A DNA stretch of 64,000 nucleotides. Source: Symsagittifera roscoffensis. Its lineage: Eukaryota > Xenacoelomorpha > Acoela > Convolutidae. Each line of letters starts with the position of its first letter. Within the stretch, counting starts at the first letter, position 1. The notes beneath the pieces were generated by a model. It made no database searches. It had not been told where the DNA came from and saw only the letters and a list, made by a program, of their open reading frames with translations. The translations under genes and the position numbers were made by a program. The DNA lies in the NCBI RefSeq assembly GCF_963678635.1, contig NC_087064.1, forward strand, positions 81,069,526-81,133,525, written 5' to 3'. Shown in pieces: positions 1 through 11,868 of this stretch.

Positions 1-780
1 CAGGATTCTGAGAATACCCAAAGCCATTGAAAGAATATGGTCGATCGAGGCAAAGATTGATGCCTTGGTTCCGTGCAGAAATGACATCATGGATGTATGA
101 ACGCGCGAAGCGTCATGTGTCTAGGAACACGTAAGCCTATCAATCCTTCCAGCTAGATATAGGACTGGGAGCCTATAAAAGAGCATTCTTAAAGCACAGA
201 AACGCTGTTACCACGGCGGTGAAGCGGGTAGCTGGAGCGCCTTGTGTTACGGAAACTGAAAAGAGAGAGGTCTTACGAGCTCACCTAGAACGGAATGTGA
301 GCCTGTTTCTTCACAACAGATTTTGCAGGAACCGGGAACAAAAGGTGAATGTATACTTGCTACCTTGTTGTAAACCGAAGCTGTTAGAGCAGAAGAGATG
401 GGGGACTGCCCGCAACTCCATGGACATGTTGGAAAAAGTTCTAAAAGACAGTGAAACTGAAGAACAGGATGGAGAAGAAATGGATAGACGAAGATGTGAC
501 GAGGAAGAAGTGTGAGGAGTAAAGAGAGAAGGAGAAAAACTTGATTGTCTTTGTGCGTTAAAACTGATACTAATCAACCAAGTTTGATTATTGGAATTGT
601 TAAATTTTTTGTACTGATTTTGTTTGGTCAGACCAAACTTTGAAAATTGTTGCAAATGTTGAAATTGTTGAAAGAAAGTTTTAGTTGTGCTACTTATGTA
701 TATATATATATAGAACATAGGTGAGTGTATTTACCTATTTAAACACGACCGATGTTTTTAACCTGTGTAAGACACGTGTT
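1..780 (+). mobile_element. LTR-like remnant, Ty3-type, degraded
   Basis: The segment has a promoter-like TATAAAAG near 175-182 and a tract containing TTTGGT..ACCAAA (inverted, three-base spacer, about 624-638). Directly after it lies TGGCGACC at 788-795, which looks like a primer binding site. A 98-codon open frame at 219-515 is rich in charged residues and matches nothing I know. No second LTR copy was seen close by, so the outer boundary is unknown. That this is the 5' end of an old LTR element is inference; it could also be some other repeat. Confidence 0.3.
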
Positions 781-2129
781 CACTGTGTGGCGACCTGGCA
801 AGTTTGGGTAAGCTCGCTCAAAGAGGGTGAGTACCTCGATAACTTTCCTAGCCACAGAGTTTCTTAGTGCAATATGGAGGATGAGAGCATATATAATTGA
901 TTATACTTGGTGAGTGACGTTAAGTTAATTTTAACGGTTGCGTGGCCGTGCCACGTCCCAAGTTTTTCAATCAGCAAGAGCGAAAAGAAGTTTTAAAAAG
1001 ATGACGTAGTCAGAAAAGAAATTTTATCTAGGACACTCCTCATGGTGCAAATTTTGTGAAAATGTTGAAAAGCAGTGAGATGTAGTACGATGCCATTTGT
1101 GACCCCTAGTGAGTTGAGGTGGAGTAGATAAATTTCCTTTTCTAATGCGATTTGTAAGGGTGATTATAGAGAACTGGAATACTACTTGACGATAACCCGG
1201 AGTTATGCGATCAATAGGGACATTGATGGGGACTAACAGGGGAGTATGTGCCATTCTGCCAGATTGACACAGCGCAACCTTCCGGCGAAACACGAGAAAA
1301 CGATTAAAGGCCTTATTGACGAAAAATTGCTGCGAAGGAGGGTAGAAATATTCTGGAAGTTTCAATTTTTCAAAGTTTCTATTGTCTAACGAATATTTCT
1401 CAGAAATAAAAAAAACGGCCATTTTGACTGAAAAAGGTGAAAAAGTCAGAACCACAGCAAACATAGTGAAAAACAGTCGCACGAGAACGATAAAAACACG
1501 AAGCCTCTTATCGTGACGATCACGCACGATAAGACCCTTTGCAGAAGAAATTAGTGAGAAGGGAGGCTTTAGTGGGGAAGCAGTGGAGAGCAGTACCTTC
1601 CCGTGCCACAAATTGGTAGTGATAACGACGTTATCTGGAGGAAAACACGGAGGCGGAGGCTCGGCCCCCCAGAGACTGATATATGGTTAAAGACTGTAGT
1701 AAACTAACTTTTTAGCTACTCTGATGCCATAAAACTTTGAATTGACACCGGTATTGTTTGATATTCAAATATATGAGTAGCTAGGAAGAGGAAAGGGTCA
1801 ATCCAGCTCCAATGGATTTAAAAAAGAACTGTCACCAAAAATATAAAAAAAATAGGGTATTTGAGCAGTGTTTTTAATAGCAATCACGTAGTCTGAGAAT
1901 CCGAGACTCAGCTATGTGGTTGTGTTCGCATGTAAACGAAAGCTGATCAAAAGTCGTTTGACTGATGGCCTAAAAATAGTAACTCTTCACTTAGCCCTAA
2001 ACAGACCAGAAAATCAACTGGCAAGGTCGAGACGGTGAAAAAAGAGTAGAATTAAGGAAACTGACGCCTGCCAGTCGTTGATAGGTACTTTTTCTACGCT
2101 CCGTCACTGTGTAGTATTTGGGCGAATGT
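781..2129. other. Decayed retroelement-like internal sequence, no intact gene
   Basis: A PBS-like TGGCGACC sits at 788-795. Beyond it both strands show only interrupted frames. The longest is a minus-strand frame at 1024-1611 with no recognisable domain. GC content is higher than in the surrounding DNA, as is usual for old coding retroelement DNA. I see no intact gene. Confidence 0.3.
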
Positions 2130-2850
2130 TACAGCGGGTAGCAGCGGGAAGTTGCTATTCACAATTTCCGATACATAATTCGAACGAGAGTAGAGCTGTC
2201 TTATTCGAAACAGAAGGCAGAGTGATCGCGAGTAAAGAAGAGATATATTAGAAGTGAACCAGAGTGAACCTTCGGTGGAAAGTTGGACAACCGAACTCTC
2301 CGAATGGTCCAGAACCAAAACTTGTCCCTCGATTTAAAACTGACTTATTCAAAACTTCTTGAGTTAAACTTGATTACCCCATTTATGCTAGAGTTACTTA
2401 TTAATTTAGTTACTCAATTCTAGAGGTGCTGCTAGTATGTGAGTACCCAATTTAAGTTTCTTGAGTGTGTTTTATATTGTTATGTTGAGTTAGGGAGAGT
2501 TTTTAGGTTGATCCACCTGAAATGGATCAAAGGTCCACTGTCAAATAAAAAGTAAATGTACGTAAGTTTCCGACCCTGTTTTTAACGGCGTTCGCGTGTT
2601 TTAGGTATTTTGAGACCTAAGTATGGGGACGTTCTTATTTTCTTGAGTGGGGTTGTATTTTGGTAGTGGCCTTTAAGCTGTAACAAAGGTTTTAGTCTCA
2701 TGTCGAAAGTGAACCGAATTGGCCCCGAACGCTTGAGGTAGAAAAGCACAAGAGATAGTGTCCCTGACTCTCGAGCCAATGGTTATAGGGCCTATTTTTC
2801 TTTAACCTCATATGTGACTTAAGTAGGCGACTGTTACTAAAAATGCTCTT
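2130..2850 (+). repeat. Retroelement 3'-end repeat, copy A
   Basis: About 720 bases align by eye, in the same orientation, with 62450-63165. Shared landmarks are GAGAGTAGAGCTGTC, CAGAGTGAACCTTC, TTTAGGTTGATCCA, GACCTAAGTATGGGGACG and GGTTATAGGGCCTATTTTTC. The first third is an interrupted coding frame, which is open in copy B. The rest looks like 3' UTR or LTR with an AATAAA inside CAAATAAAAAG. Divergence is substantial, so the two copies are old. The parent family is not identified. Confidence 0.6.
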
Positions 2851-4815
2851 CCTAATAAATATACTGACCAGGTTCAGCTACGATACAGGTCTCACGTTAG
2901 AATATAGGGTTTTCCGTAATTCGAGAATCAGTTTTACATCGACACGTTGCATACATAAGGCAAACGCGACAATTTGATTTTGGCTTGTTCAGGGTAAATG
3001 TTCTTGGGTCTATGGGACCTTGGAAAGCATCCCATGGTAAAAAACAACCGTCCTGTTAAGTAGAGTGTTTCCTTCGCTTTTGATGCTGGTTATAATTTGC
3101 TCAGCTTCCGGGGGAGCAATATCTGTTAGTGTATGAAGTTTGCGGTGTCGTCTTTTGTCACAGTTATTGTTTTTGAGATTGTCATCTTCTGTTGCATTGT
3201 TCCGGGGAAATGTTTCAGTATATCGGAAGCACAACTTTGATACGCCTGCGCCAGATTTTCAGCTGACTTGACAATTTCTTTCGAGAATGGGGGATGATTT
3301 TGATTATTTGAATTTGTTTTGTTTCTTCAGTCGATTTGTTTGCTTCTAGCGCGTTTTTGTCTTCGTTTCAATCAGCACTTCATGATTAGTTTTTTTTTTT
3401 TTTTTTTGCAAATTGTAAATTAGATTTGTTTAGTTAAGAGTTTCATAATCAATATGTACAACAAATATTATCATATTTGTTCAATTGACATTATTTTTAC
3501 CGGATACCGGGTATCCTGGTTTGTTGCTGAAGTCTTACATTTCCTTATAGTTTATATCAGAAGGAGCAATTTGTATTTCTCATCTTCCATACTTCCCATG
3601 ACACAAATGTTTGCGAGTTGATTTTCCATGACGTCGATGATTTTGAATATGCACCACGAATAACCGAAACAACATGATTAGTTAGTAGCTGAGATTCCGA
3701 CAGTTGTTGTTGAATCATGGCTTAGTTTTAGTCGTGGGGCGCAAAAAAAAACCTTCACCCGTACATTAGATTTTTCTTTTTTAAAATGTAGAAATCAGGC
3801 AAAAAACAACTATATTGCACGTGCGTTTTTTTTCATATGAAGGCTCATTCGATGTGATTTGTTTTTTGTAAATTTTCGTATCAAGTTTTGAATCAAAATG
3901 CCATGATTTTACTTTAAAAAGTTATTGCTCGACGAACCCATTTCATATTTTACACATAAATAAAATTTCTTGAGGTCAAGTGTAATTTCCTAAAGGTTAT
4001 CTTTCTGCAATTATCTTGTTTTGTTAATGGAAATCTTTTTCTTCATCTAACATCTTGTGAAAATTTTTGGAAGCTTTTACTCGCTGCATTATTTTTTTGT
4101 TGCACTAATTACAGATGCAAATTTTTTTGCTCTTTTTTTTCCGTTTTTGTAAAAGCTTGAAGATTGATCACACTCTTAGTCCTTTTAAATTTAAAGCAAA
4201 GAGTTTTTTCCGATGACTTCATAGCATTCCTCGGAGAGACTTCACTGGCAGAGATGAAAAACCTAATAATGTTGTTGTTCCTTTGGTCCTGACGGCTTTT
4301 CACAAAGAGGGCTCCCGTTTTCAGCTCATTTCTGTATACGACTTCCTTTTCAGATTTTTCAATGGTATAAGCTCTGTGTCTGAAAAAAATGCACTGTTGC
4401 CTGCCTTTTTTGCATAAGCCTATTTGGAGCAGTTGTTTATGAGTTCTACTTCATGCGTTGCCGTGATGTAGAAATTGTGAACCATTGCTCAAAATTTTAA
4501 GAGCTTCATGCCTTAGGATGCCATATCTCAGATGATGGCCAGAAATTCAAAACCAAACTTATATTAGAAGATCTTTTTTTTTAACATTCGTCTTTTTATA
4601 ATTTGTGTTCACGCCCTTGTGTTATTTTGCTAATGGTGTAAACTTGGTTAAACTGTCAAAATCACCATCAATTTTGATGACCATTTAATCATTCGGCTCA
4701 TCTTTGGTTTCCTCCAACAGATAAAAAAAAATCTGAGTCAGAATCAGAAATTTTTTTAATTCATAAAATTATTATTTTTAAAAATTTGTATTACAAAAAT
4801 GGCATAAAAAAATTC
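2851..4815. other. AT-rich non-coding stretch
   Basis: I see only homopolymer runs and short frames without coding character. No RNA gene or repeat boundary was found. Confidence 0.5.
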
Positions 4816-4819
4816 AAAC

Positions 4820-5250
4820 ACCTTTTTACTGGAGAAAAGTTTCATGGCTTATCTTTCTAAGCATGCTCGCTTGTATTACTCGCTCGTTATCAGACGAAAA
4901 CTCAAAAATTTCAACCAAGTTTTTCTCAACACAGGGACAGCTTTTCGAATTTTTTGATGTTGTTCGAATCTCGACTGAAATGGTTGTAATATGGTAAGTC
5001 ACTTCCCGCATTACAATCATTTTTTTGTTGCAAATGTTTTTGGTGGAAGAACTAAAGACTGTGCCTGCTGTTTCATCTTATTTGCTTGAAGATAGACCAA
5101 AATCAAAAATTTCAAACGGGTTTTCCAGGCACTGAGAAATTGTTTTTTTTTCCAATATCGGTCGAACTGAAAGAGCTTTAATAAGATATATCACTCGACG
5201 CACTCCGATTACAGTTTATGGTTCCTGATTTTGTGTGGAAATAAAAAAAA
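4820..5250 (-). repeat. Two adjacent inverted partial copies of interspersed repeat R
   Basis: Read on the minus strand, both halves contain the family phrases seen at 5880-6050, 48600-48780 and 49500-49690: a GTCGAGTGATATATC-like stretch, TTTCAGTCG.GATTCGA, a GAGAAAAAC.GGTTTGAAATTTTTGA-like stretch, and a TCTAATTTCGAGC-like stretch. The halves (about 4820-5040 and 5041-5250) are degenerate tandem copies. No coding function is seen. Confidence 0.55.
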
Positions 5251-5829
5251 AGAAAAAAACTAATATCGGAAGACAAGTATCCTCTGAACGCAAACTACAT
5301 TCGGGAAGTGTTAGAAGAGCCAGTATATTTTGTCTGCGACTTCTTTTTTAGCGCAGTCATGCAGTAAAAACCATGTAATCTCATATTAAAACCCTTGCGA
5401 TTATCAATGGCGTTGCTACCGCTGACCAGACTTTTTCCCGCCATTATCTTTGTTCGCAGAATTGTCATCATTTAACTTCATTAGCATATCAAGTTTTAGC
5501 TTCTAATTCTGCTTGTTTGACGCAGAGATAATGCAAATGCTGCTGCGTACGACAGAGACTGTGGTTTGACTCCAGCCAGGAGCTGCACGTTTTGCTATTA
5601 AAAAATTTCTTGAAAAAAGTTAATTGTCCGGACTATCTTTTGTCTTCTTTTTTGTTAGTTTATTATTTTCCACATTATGGTCTTTTCTTCTAACTTAATC
5701 AAGTGTTATTATATGTGAAGGACATTTTGATTTTTCTTTGTAGTTTGTAAGTTTATGAGCTAATATTTTGTATAATTTCCACTTTTTATCGATCAAAGAG
5801 ATAATGCGCCTTATTGTTCCAACCATTGA
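5251..5829. other. AT-rich non-coding stretch
   Basis: Nothing recognisable was found between the two blocks of repeat R. Confidence 0.5.
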
Positions 5830-6790
5830 AAGTGGGGAGGAACTTTGTATTCGGGTGTTTTAGTTTTTTTATTTCCATGCAAAATCAGATTACACAAAAA
5901 TCATTGGAATAGGTCGAGTGATATATCATATTAAAGCTTCTTCAGTCGTGATTCGAAATGCATTAAAAATTTTGAACATTTTTAGTGTCGAGAAAAACCG
6001 GTTTGAATTTTTTGATTTTTGGTCTAATTTCGAGCTGATAAGGTGACTGTGTAGATTAACAATAGCTTATTTAAGCTTATTGTAAAGAGCAAAAACAATG
6101 TTGAATGTTGTGTTAAAAAGCTTTTCGAACAGAAAGTTCATCATTAGTTAAAACATAGCCTGAAAAATAATGGTATTTACAAAAAATATAAAAATAGTTA
6201 AAAAGATATACACATCAAAAGTTAGAAGTACAGCAAGCTGTAACACAAGTTGTTACTCTCAATGGAGTGGTTTACTTAGAACACGTAACTGAAGGGGCGG
6301 CTCCGGTACTCATCGCGTGTATTGATGGTCGGTCGTCTTCTCCGAATGCATAAACTCTCTAACGCCATCAATTTCCGCAGTCCAGTGGCTGAATCAAGGA
6401 CTCTCACAAAAAAAAGCTTAATTTAAGCCGTGAAAACTTAGTTTTACTGGAAAGAAAGGTAGGTTTTAAAGTTTTTTAGCGCTATTTTGGGAATCAAAAA
6501 CTTGAAAATTCAAAAAAATTCTGCAAAAAAATTTGATTTTTTTTTTAAATTTTTAATTTTTTTTTTCGTTTTTTCTAGTCTTCGTTTTTCAAAAACTGTT
6601 TTCCAGTTGACCTGTTTTACTATGACTCTCAAATATGCCCAAGTTCTTTTTTTCCGTTCAGATTTTTTATCACAACATACAGAAAAAACGACACCAATTT
6701 GAAAAAACTTTTTTTGTATTTTTTCTAAAACTGTGGTCGGAACATTCTGTGCTAATTGCACTGTAACCGGCTATCTTTGTTTGTTTAATA
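5830..6790 (+). repeat. Interspersed repeat R, copy with internal insertion
   Basis: The copy begins near GGGGAGGAACTTTGTATTCGGG and ends near GTCGGAACATTCTGTGCT...AACCGGCTATC. It is alignable with the copies at 48550-49195 and 49420-49990. About 330 bases (roughly 6085-6415) have no counterpart there, so something was inserted, or the others lost it. The short open frames at 6487-6702 and 6510-6761 are repeat sequence, not genes. Confidence 0.6.
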
Positions 6791-7309
6791 CTTGTTTTAT
6801 CTCAAAAAAGTGGCTTCATATTCCGTCATTTGAGGTCTCAACCGTTGTTGCCCCCATCAAAATATAACCGCCAGTAAAAAAGATAGCAGTTTTGAGGGAC
6901 CACATTTTGGTTACTAGGCTTGGGGCGGTGGTTCAATAATAAGACGGAAGCGTCATTTGAGAAACCTAATTGAGTTTAATGTGTGAGCGTGTTTGTATGT
7001 GTGTATACCGAAGTATTTTTTCACTGATAAACGCTTATTAATTTGTGTACTAAGGTTAATTCATAGCTGGCAATTGTGTTTCGGTGTTAACATCTTTTCC
7101 TCAAATTGAACTTCATTCAAGGCCAATTTATGAAAATTTAGGAATGTAGTTTTTGTCATTTATGTTCAAATAAGTTTTTCGATTTAATGACTTTTGTCTT
7201 AGTTTCTGTCGGCTAGTTTGTCAGGATATGCTGGTAGTATCGCAGGTTGTGACTGTGTTGTAGCTATACCTGTCTCTATTTCGAGCTTCAGATTTAATTG
7301 CAGAGATCG

Positions 7310-7420
7310 ATTATGTAAGAGAGATAGATAGATTGAAAAAGATAGAGATAGAGGTAGATAAAGATATAGATTCACAGACCGGGAGAGGGAGAGAGAGAGA
7401 GAGAGAAAAAAAAACATTTT
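7310..7420. repeat. GATA/GAGA microsatellite
   Basis: Imperfect GATA units grade into an uninterrupted GA run at about 7388-7406, followed by A and T runs. Confidence 0.85.
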
Positions 7421-8380
7421 TTTTTTCTTTTATGTTCGGCCATGGTGATAGCGGCTCTTCAAGTAGGCAGGCTCTGTAGCGGCAAAACTGAAGCAGCGGA
7501 CCCACATTTTCTACCGATTGCTCTTTTTATGGCTCTGGATGATAAGATAGATAGGGTGCAATTGGAGTGTTGAGGTCACTCTTAAGGTGTGTTGAGTAAC
7601 CGCATCGTGTTGAGTTACCGTGTGTTGAGTTACCGCAGTAACCAAGTTTTGAGAGTTTGCATCTTGTTTTTTTTTGGGTCAATTTTACTTTCGTTTGCTG
7701 GTATTAGTAATGGTATTCTGCTAAGTAGCTTGGATTTCTTATTGAGAAATTTCTGAAATTCTGAAGTATGAAATTTTTTTTGTACTTTTGTAGTTCTGGG
7801 TCGCAGCTAATGCGACGCTTCGCTTCGCCTCTGTTTATTTTCAACTTTTTAGTTATTTGAACCACCACATTATAATATAGTGATTTACAACCTTAGAAGT
7901 ATTCAAAAAAGTTATTTTTGATAGTTAGACTAATTTTGGCTTTAGAAGATGTTCTTGTTTTAAACGAAAAGTTATCCTCCCCCCACCCCACCCATTTCCA
8001 CCCAAGGAATACACAAAAATTCAAAGAATATACAACATTTTTTGAATATATTCTTTTGTGCAAGAAAGTGTGATCGTAAAATTTTCTGCTATTTAGTTGT
8101 GATCGGAATATTCTTTACTACTTTCAGAGCAACTGGATTTAGAAAATATTATGAAATTTAGACAAAAATTTCCAACTTTTTTCTTTTCGATTTTTTCAAT
8201 TTGCTATCAGCTTTTTTCAGAACAGCTATCGGCTATTCTTGTTATCATTGCGATAAGCAAGGGCGTTGCAACCTGGTACTAGACTTTTTTTGTGAAGAAC
8301 TTTGTTCACAAGAGTTTGGTCGTGAAAATGTTACAAGTGTTTCAATTTGCTTCATAATAAATTAAAATCAATCAAGCTTC

Positions 8381-8455
8381 CAGTGCATCTGACGTAGAGG
8401 TAACGCACTTGTTTGAAAAGCCTTGCTACGAATCCGACCGGGACCTGTTTTTTTA
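8381..8455 (+). repeat. tRNA-like SINE head, degenerate
   Basis: GTAGAGGTAACGCACTTG resembles the D-arm/A-box region of a tRNA, and CGAATCCGACC resembles the 3' half of a T-arm/B-box. A T-run, which could act as a Pol III terminator, follows. No matching acceptor stem is visible, so it is not a functional tRNA gene. A tRNA-derived SINE relic is the likeliest reading. Confidence 0.35.
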
Positions 8456-9361
8456 AAATAAAAATTAAAAGTTTTCGGCTTTTCCAGACTATCGTCATTC
8501 TGTTTATTGTTTGTCGGCTTAGTTGCCATAGCACGGACTCTGTCTTCTAAATTTCTAAATGTCATTTCAAAAGCCCCATTAGTGAAGGTGTTTAATTTAC
8601 AAGGTTTTTGCCGAATTTTATTTTAAATTCATTGGAAAGTATTTACTATAAATTTTTTTAAACAAAAAAAAAGATTTTTGCACAATCAATAATTGTGCAC
8701 GGAATTGTTACGCATGCGATTAATATGCTGGCGATTACCAAGCGTTATCAATACGGAACGAAGGCTTTTTCTTGTAACAACTTTTTTTAAATCAAAATCA
8801 CTGAATATATTTTTTTCAAATCTGCTTTTCCATCAACTAACAGACAATTTACAATTTTTGAGCAGGTTTTCATTTCAGTTGTTCGTTCTTTTCAATGTTT
8901 TTTTAATGTTGGTTTCAAGTTCACCAACTCCGGCTCGTTATAATTTCTGTTTTTTTTTTGTTTTTTTTGGCGTAAAAGTTTTCCGGTTTATACCTAATCG
9001 GTTTAGTAGCATCATAGTGCGTCGTTGGATGAGCGAAACAAATTTTTTATGCTTGTGAGTCTTTTGCGGGGGGTAGTTTATTGTTTTTTTTTCAGTTTTC
9101 ATGGAAAAATTTCATTTTGGTTCAACAGGTGCCTGCTCAAAATTGACGTCTTTGTTGCCGATTCGTAAGCTTTGTTTTGAGGCATATTTTACTTTCAATT
9201 AGCTTAGTTGACAATTTTTTTTTATAAAAGAATTTTATTCAAATCAAATTGAGACAAATATAAGCAAATTTGGGTAGATCTAATTTTTTCGACGTTTCTT
9301 AAAACTTTTTTCAACATAGCGGTTTTCGTCTCAATTTTTGTCTGCTTTAATTGCAAGTGGT

Positions 9362-9540
9362 ACGATTGCAAGTGGTACAAAACTCTGCTTCGCCTCTGTG
9401 TAAAGATTGTCTCTTTACTAATAGGAAAATTAATTTCATTACTAATAGGAAAATTAATTAATTTGATTACAAGTGGTACGAAACTCTGCTTCGCCTCTGT
9501 GTAAAGATTGGCTCCTCATTAATAGGAAAATTAATTTCAG
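9362..9540 (+). repeat. 101-bp direct duplication in the C2orf81 promoter region
   Basis: A block starting AAGTGGTACRAAACTCTGCT, continuing through CGCCTCTGTGTAAAGATTG and AATAGGAAAATTAATT, occurs twice with about 101 bases spacing (TACAAAACTC at 9376, TACGAAACTC at 9477). It ends about 40 bases before the inferred C2orf81 start codon, so it lies in or next to the promoter/5' UTR. A shorter CGCTTCGCCTCTG echo occurs near 7818. Confidence 0.75.
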
Positions 9541-9578
9541 ATGCGATGATAGTTTTGATAATAGTTTTTTGAGACAAC

Positions 9579-11324
9579 ATGACATCACGGGTAAAATCGA
9601 GAGCTGATAAATCGAGGGACAAAGACAAAGGTTAGTCAAATCAGTTGCCATGTTTGTGATTTTATCGCTAAGATTCAAAAATAATCTTATTTGCTGTGAA
9701 TTTATTTTTCGCGAATTTTGATCTGCAGATTCGCAGTGAGACAAGGCTTAGTTTACTATCTATAAGTACGGTATAAGCAAATAAAAACTCTTAAAATTGT
9801 ATTTCAAAACCTTATTGGAGTTGAATCTGGTCATCATCATCAAATTTTTTTTGACGTCTTGAATTATATTCATATTATGGCAATGTTTTTATTAATGAAA
9901 CTCAGGTATTGTGATGTATTTATTTGTTGTGTTGTTTGTCAGCTGGAGCCGCAACAAGTAAGGACTCAGTTGCCGCGTTGAGCACAACAACTGAAATTGT
10001 AGCTGGAAAATTTTCCGAGAATGACTGGCATCAGCTTGTCGTGGAAGAGGAAAATGAAGCGTTTTGCTCCCGAATCCTCGAAGAAATGCTCCATGATACT
10101 ATGCATCATTGTTACCAAAAATACATAGAAAGACAACTTCTTCCTTTTACAGTCGAAACAGCGCGAGAAGCTCTTCTTGAAATAGTCGAGTTGAGATATT
10201 TAGAGCGCGACTGTGGAGAAACTGAGCAACTCTTGGATTCTTGTTGGGCGGAAGATGACGAGGCAGAAGCTGTCGCGTTCGACTCCTGGGCAGTCGGAGC
10301 CGTTCCTTGCACTGTTTTTGGAAACGAAGATACCGAATCACTTGCAAGAACAACTGGAAGAAGTGTCAAAGGCGAGGAATCTGCAGTGGACTCTGGAACC
10401 AACCAGATGAAGGACGCTGAATATCCAGAAAACGAAGCACAAGAAGAAATCACGAACGAAGCCAAAACAAGCGAGGAGTCGGCAATCAATACCCAAACCG
10501 AAAAACCAGAACAAGGCAAACCCGAGAAAACTGAAGATAACACGGGTCCACCGAAGAAACGAAAGACGAAATTTAAGCCCAAAAGGGGACCCATAGGCTC
10601 AGCTGGTGTGTCAAGAATGAGTGAAACGATCTTCGAGACAGAATTGCGACTTCTGCAGCAGACGGTGCAAAACGAAAATGCCGATGCGACCGACAGAATG
10701 ACGTCAAGTGAAATGCCCGCAAAGATGCAACAAGCACTGAAAGCCCAAGCGGGGCGACCTCCGGGGCTTGGCGAGGCCCCTGTCAAGGATGTTAACGTTG
10801 TTATAGTCGATAGTAGAGCCGTGGTCGAAAATATTGCCCCGATTCAGGTTAAAACAAACTTCTCAATCGTGGATCCGGAAGTTGAAGCAGCTCAACAACG
10901 TCTGGTTGCGATGCGAACTGGAAAGTACAATCCGATCGCTACCGGACCTAGTCCCCCAAAGCCGTCTAAAAAGGCAAGCGCCAAGTTTGACGCCAGCGAA
11001 CCGAAGAAGAAACAGACGCAAGAGTTTAGAAACGAGCAGCAGTTGACTTACGATCGGGCGGCGTCTAATGGCGTAGCGCCTGTTCCACCGCCTCTCATCG
11101 AATCAATGGACGTTGTTGCGGGCGTGACTGTGCGCGAGGGAGGGCGGGTTAAACAGGGTCCACGACGCACACAGAAACAAAGCACAACTTATGCACAGCA
11201 CCTAACGGAATCAATGCTGCTGCCAGTCAACAAACTCAAATCGAAAAACGCGATTTCTGTTAATGAGATTATAAATCCAATTCAGCCGGCTAAAAATGCA
11301 AAGCCATTACCCCCAATCGCCTAG
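9579..11324 (+). CDS. C2orf81: C2orf81 homolog, two exons
   Basis: Exons are 9579-9630 and 9943-11324. The donor is AAG|GTTAGT and the acceptor TTTGTCAG|CT; both are phase 1, so the frame joins cleanly to give about 477 residues. Exon 1 encodes a short Lys/Arg-rich N-terminus beginning MTSRVKSR. Exon 2 opens with the family's conserved block: an IVAGKFSENDW stretch, then a long helix, then LPFTVETAREALLEI, then an acidic segment ending DSWAVGAVPC. This order matches vertebrate C2orf81 (DUF4639-type). The C-terminal two thirds is low-complexity, acidic then basic (KKRKTKFKPKRG), ending in a Pro-rich tail. The protein is poorly characterised; its relatives are found mainly in ciliated animals. 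An AATAAA lies at 11443-11448. I chose the ATG at 9579 because it is the only upstream exon found with matching phase. Confidence 0.85.
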
Positions 11325-11442
11325 ATTTCTATAAATTCGAATCATTGCGTCATAATCACTAGAGTGTAATGATACACGATCAACAAAATTGTAAATGAAA
11401 TTCAATTATGTTTTCTATTCCCTTTTATCATAGTTCTTAAAG

Positions 11443-11448
11443 AATAAA
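11443..11448 (+). terminator. Polyadenylation signal of C2orf81
   Basis: AATAAA lies about 120 bases after the stop codon and is the first such hexamer downstream. Confidence 0.6.
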
Positions 11449-11649
11449 TCATTATGACTGAGAGAAATTAAAACCGTCAGAAACTCGTTTACAAATCTGC
11501 CAGCGATTAGTGACTTCCAAAGTGAACAAGTTTTTTTTACAACTTGTTTCCTACGTGTTTCTCCATCCTGCGATTAGCAGCATTATATATGAAGTTAAAG
11601 TTGATCTTAATAGGCGTAACATTTCTCCCAAATCATGTTTGTAAAAAAT

Positions 11650-11868
11650 ACATTAAAAAAATTAAATAACAGCAAATAAGGAGTCTTTCAACTCTTTGCG
11701 GAAAACCGCGGTTGCCCTCTGGTTAGGAACTATATGCATTTTTTTGAGCTGGATAAAATCATCCCTCATTTTCAACCAATGAGCACGGATCATGTTTGGC
11801 TTCGAACCACCAACCTTCTGATCGTGAAACGGACGCATAACCCCTCCACCATGACCCTCCATTGTAAA
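11650..11868 (-). repeat. tRNA-derived SINE-like element, copy 1
   Basis: On the minus strand the sequence starts GGAGGGTCATGGTGGAGGGG and carries an A-box-like GGTGGAGGGGTTATGCG, then a B-box GGTTCGAAGCC followed by AAACATGATCCGTGCTCATTGGTTG. The same body phrase recurs on the minus strand near 50360-50400. The cloverleaf acceptor does not close. I read it as a tRNA-derived SINE and not a gene. Confidence 0.55.

Larger units (their letters stand above)
6791..9340. other. AT-rich non-coding stretch upstream of C2orf81
   Basis: No gene is seen. The stretch holds a GATA/GAGA microsatellite (7310-7420), a poly-C-rich patch (7978-8005) and a tRNA-like piece (8381-8452). The 121-codon frame at 8693-9058 is T-rich with Phe/Leu runs and looks like chance. 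Confidence 0.45.

Noticed and set aside
1024-1611. 195-codon minus-strand frame
   Set aside because: No recognisable domain; the region is decayed repeat sequence and the frame is not supported by splice sites or homology that I can see.
7199-7505. Ser/Leu-rich minus-strand frames
   Set aside because: Produced by the GATA/GAGA microsatellite.
8693-9058. 121-codon gene upstream of C2orf81
   Set aside because: Phe/Leu-rich translation of T-runs without splice context or domain.
10112-10786. 224-codon minus-strand frame opposite C2orf81
   Set aside because: Antisense shadow of a GC-richer coding exon; Ser/Ala/Val-rich with no motif.
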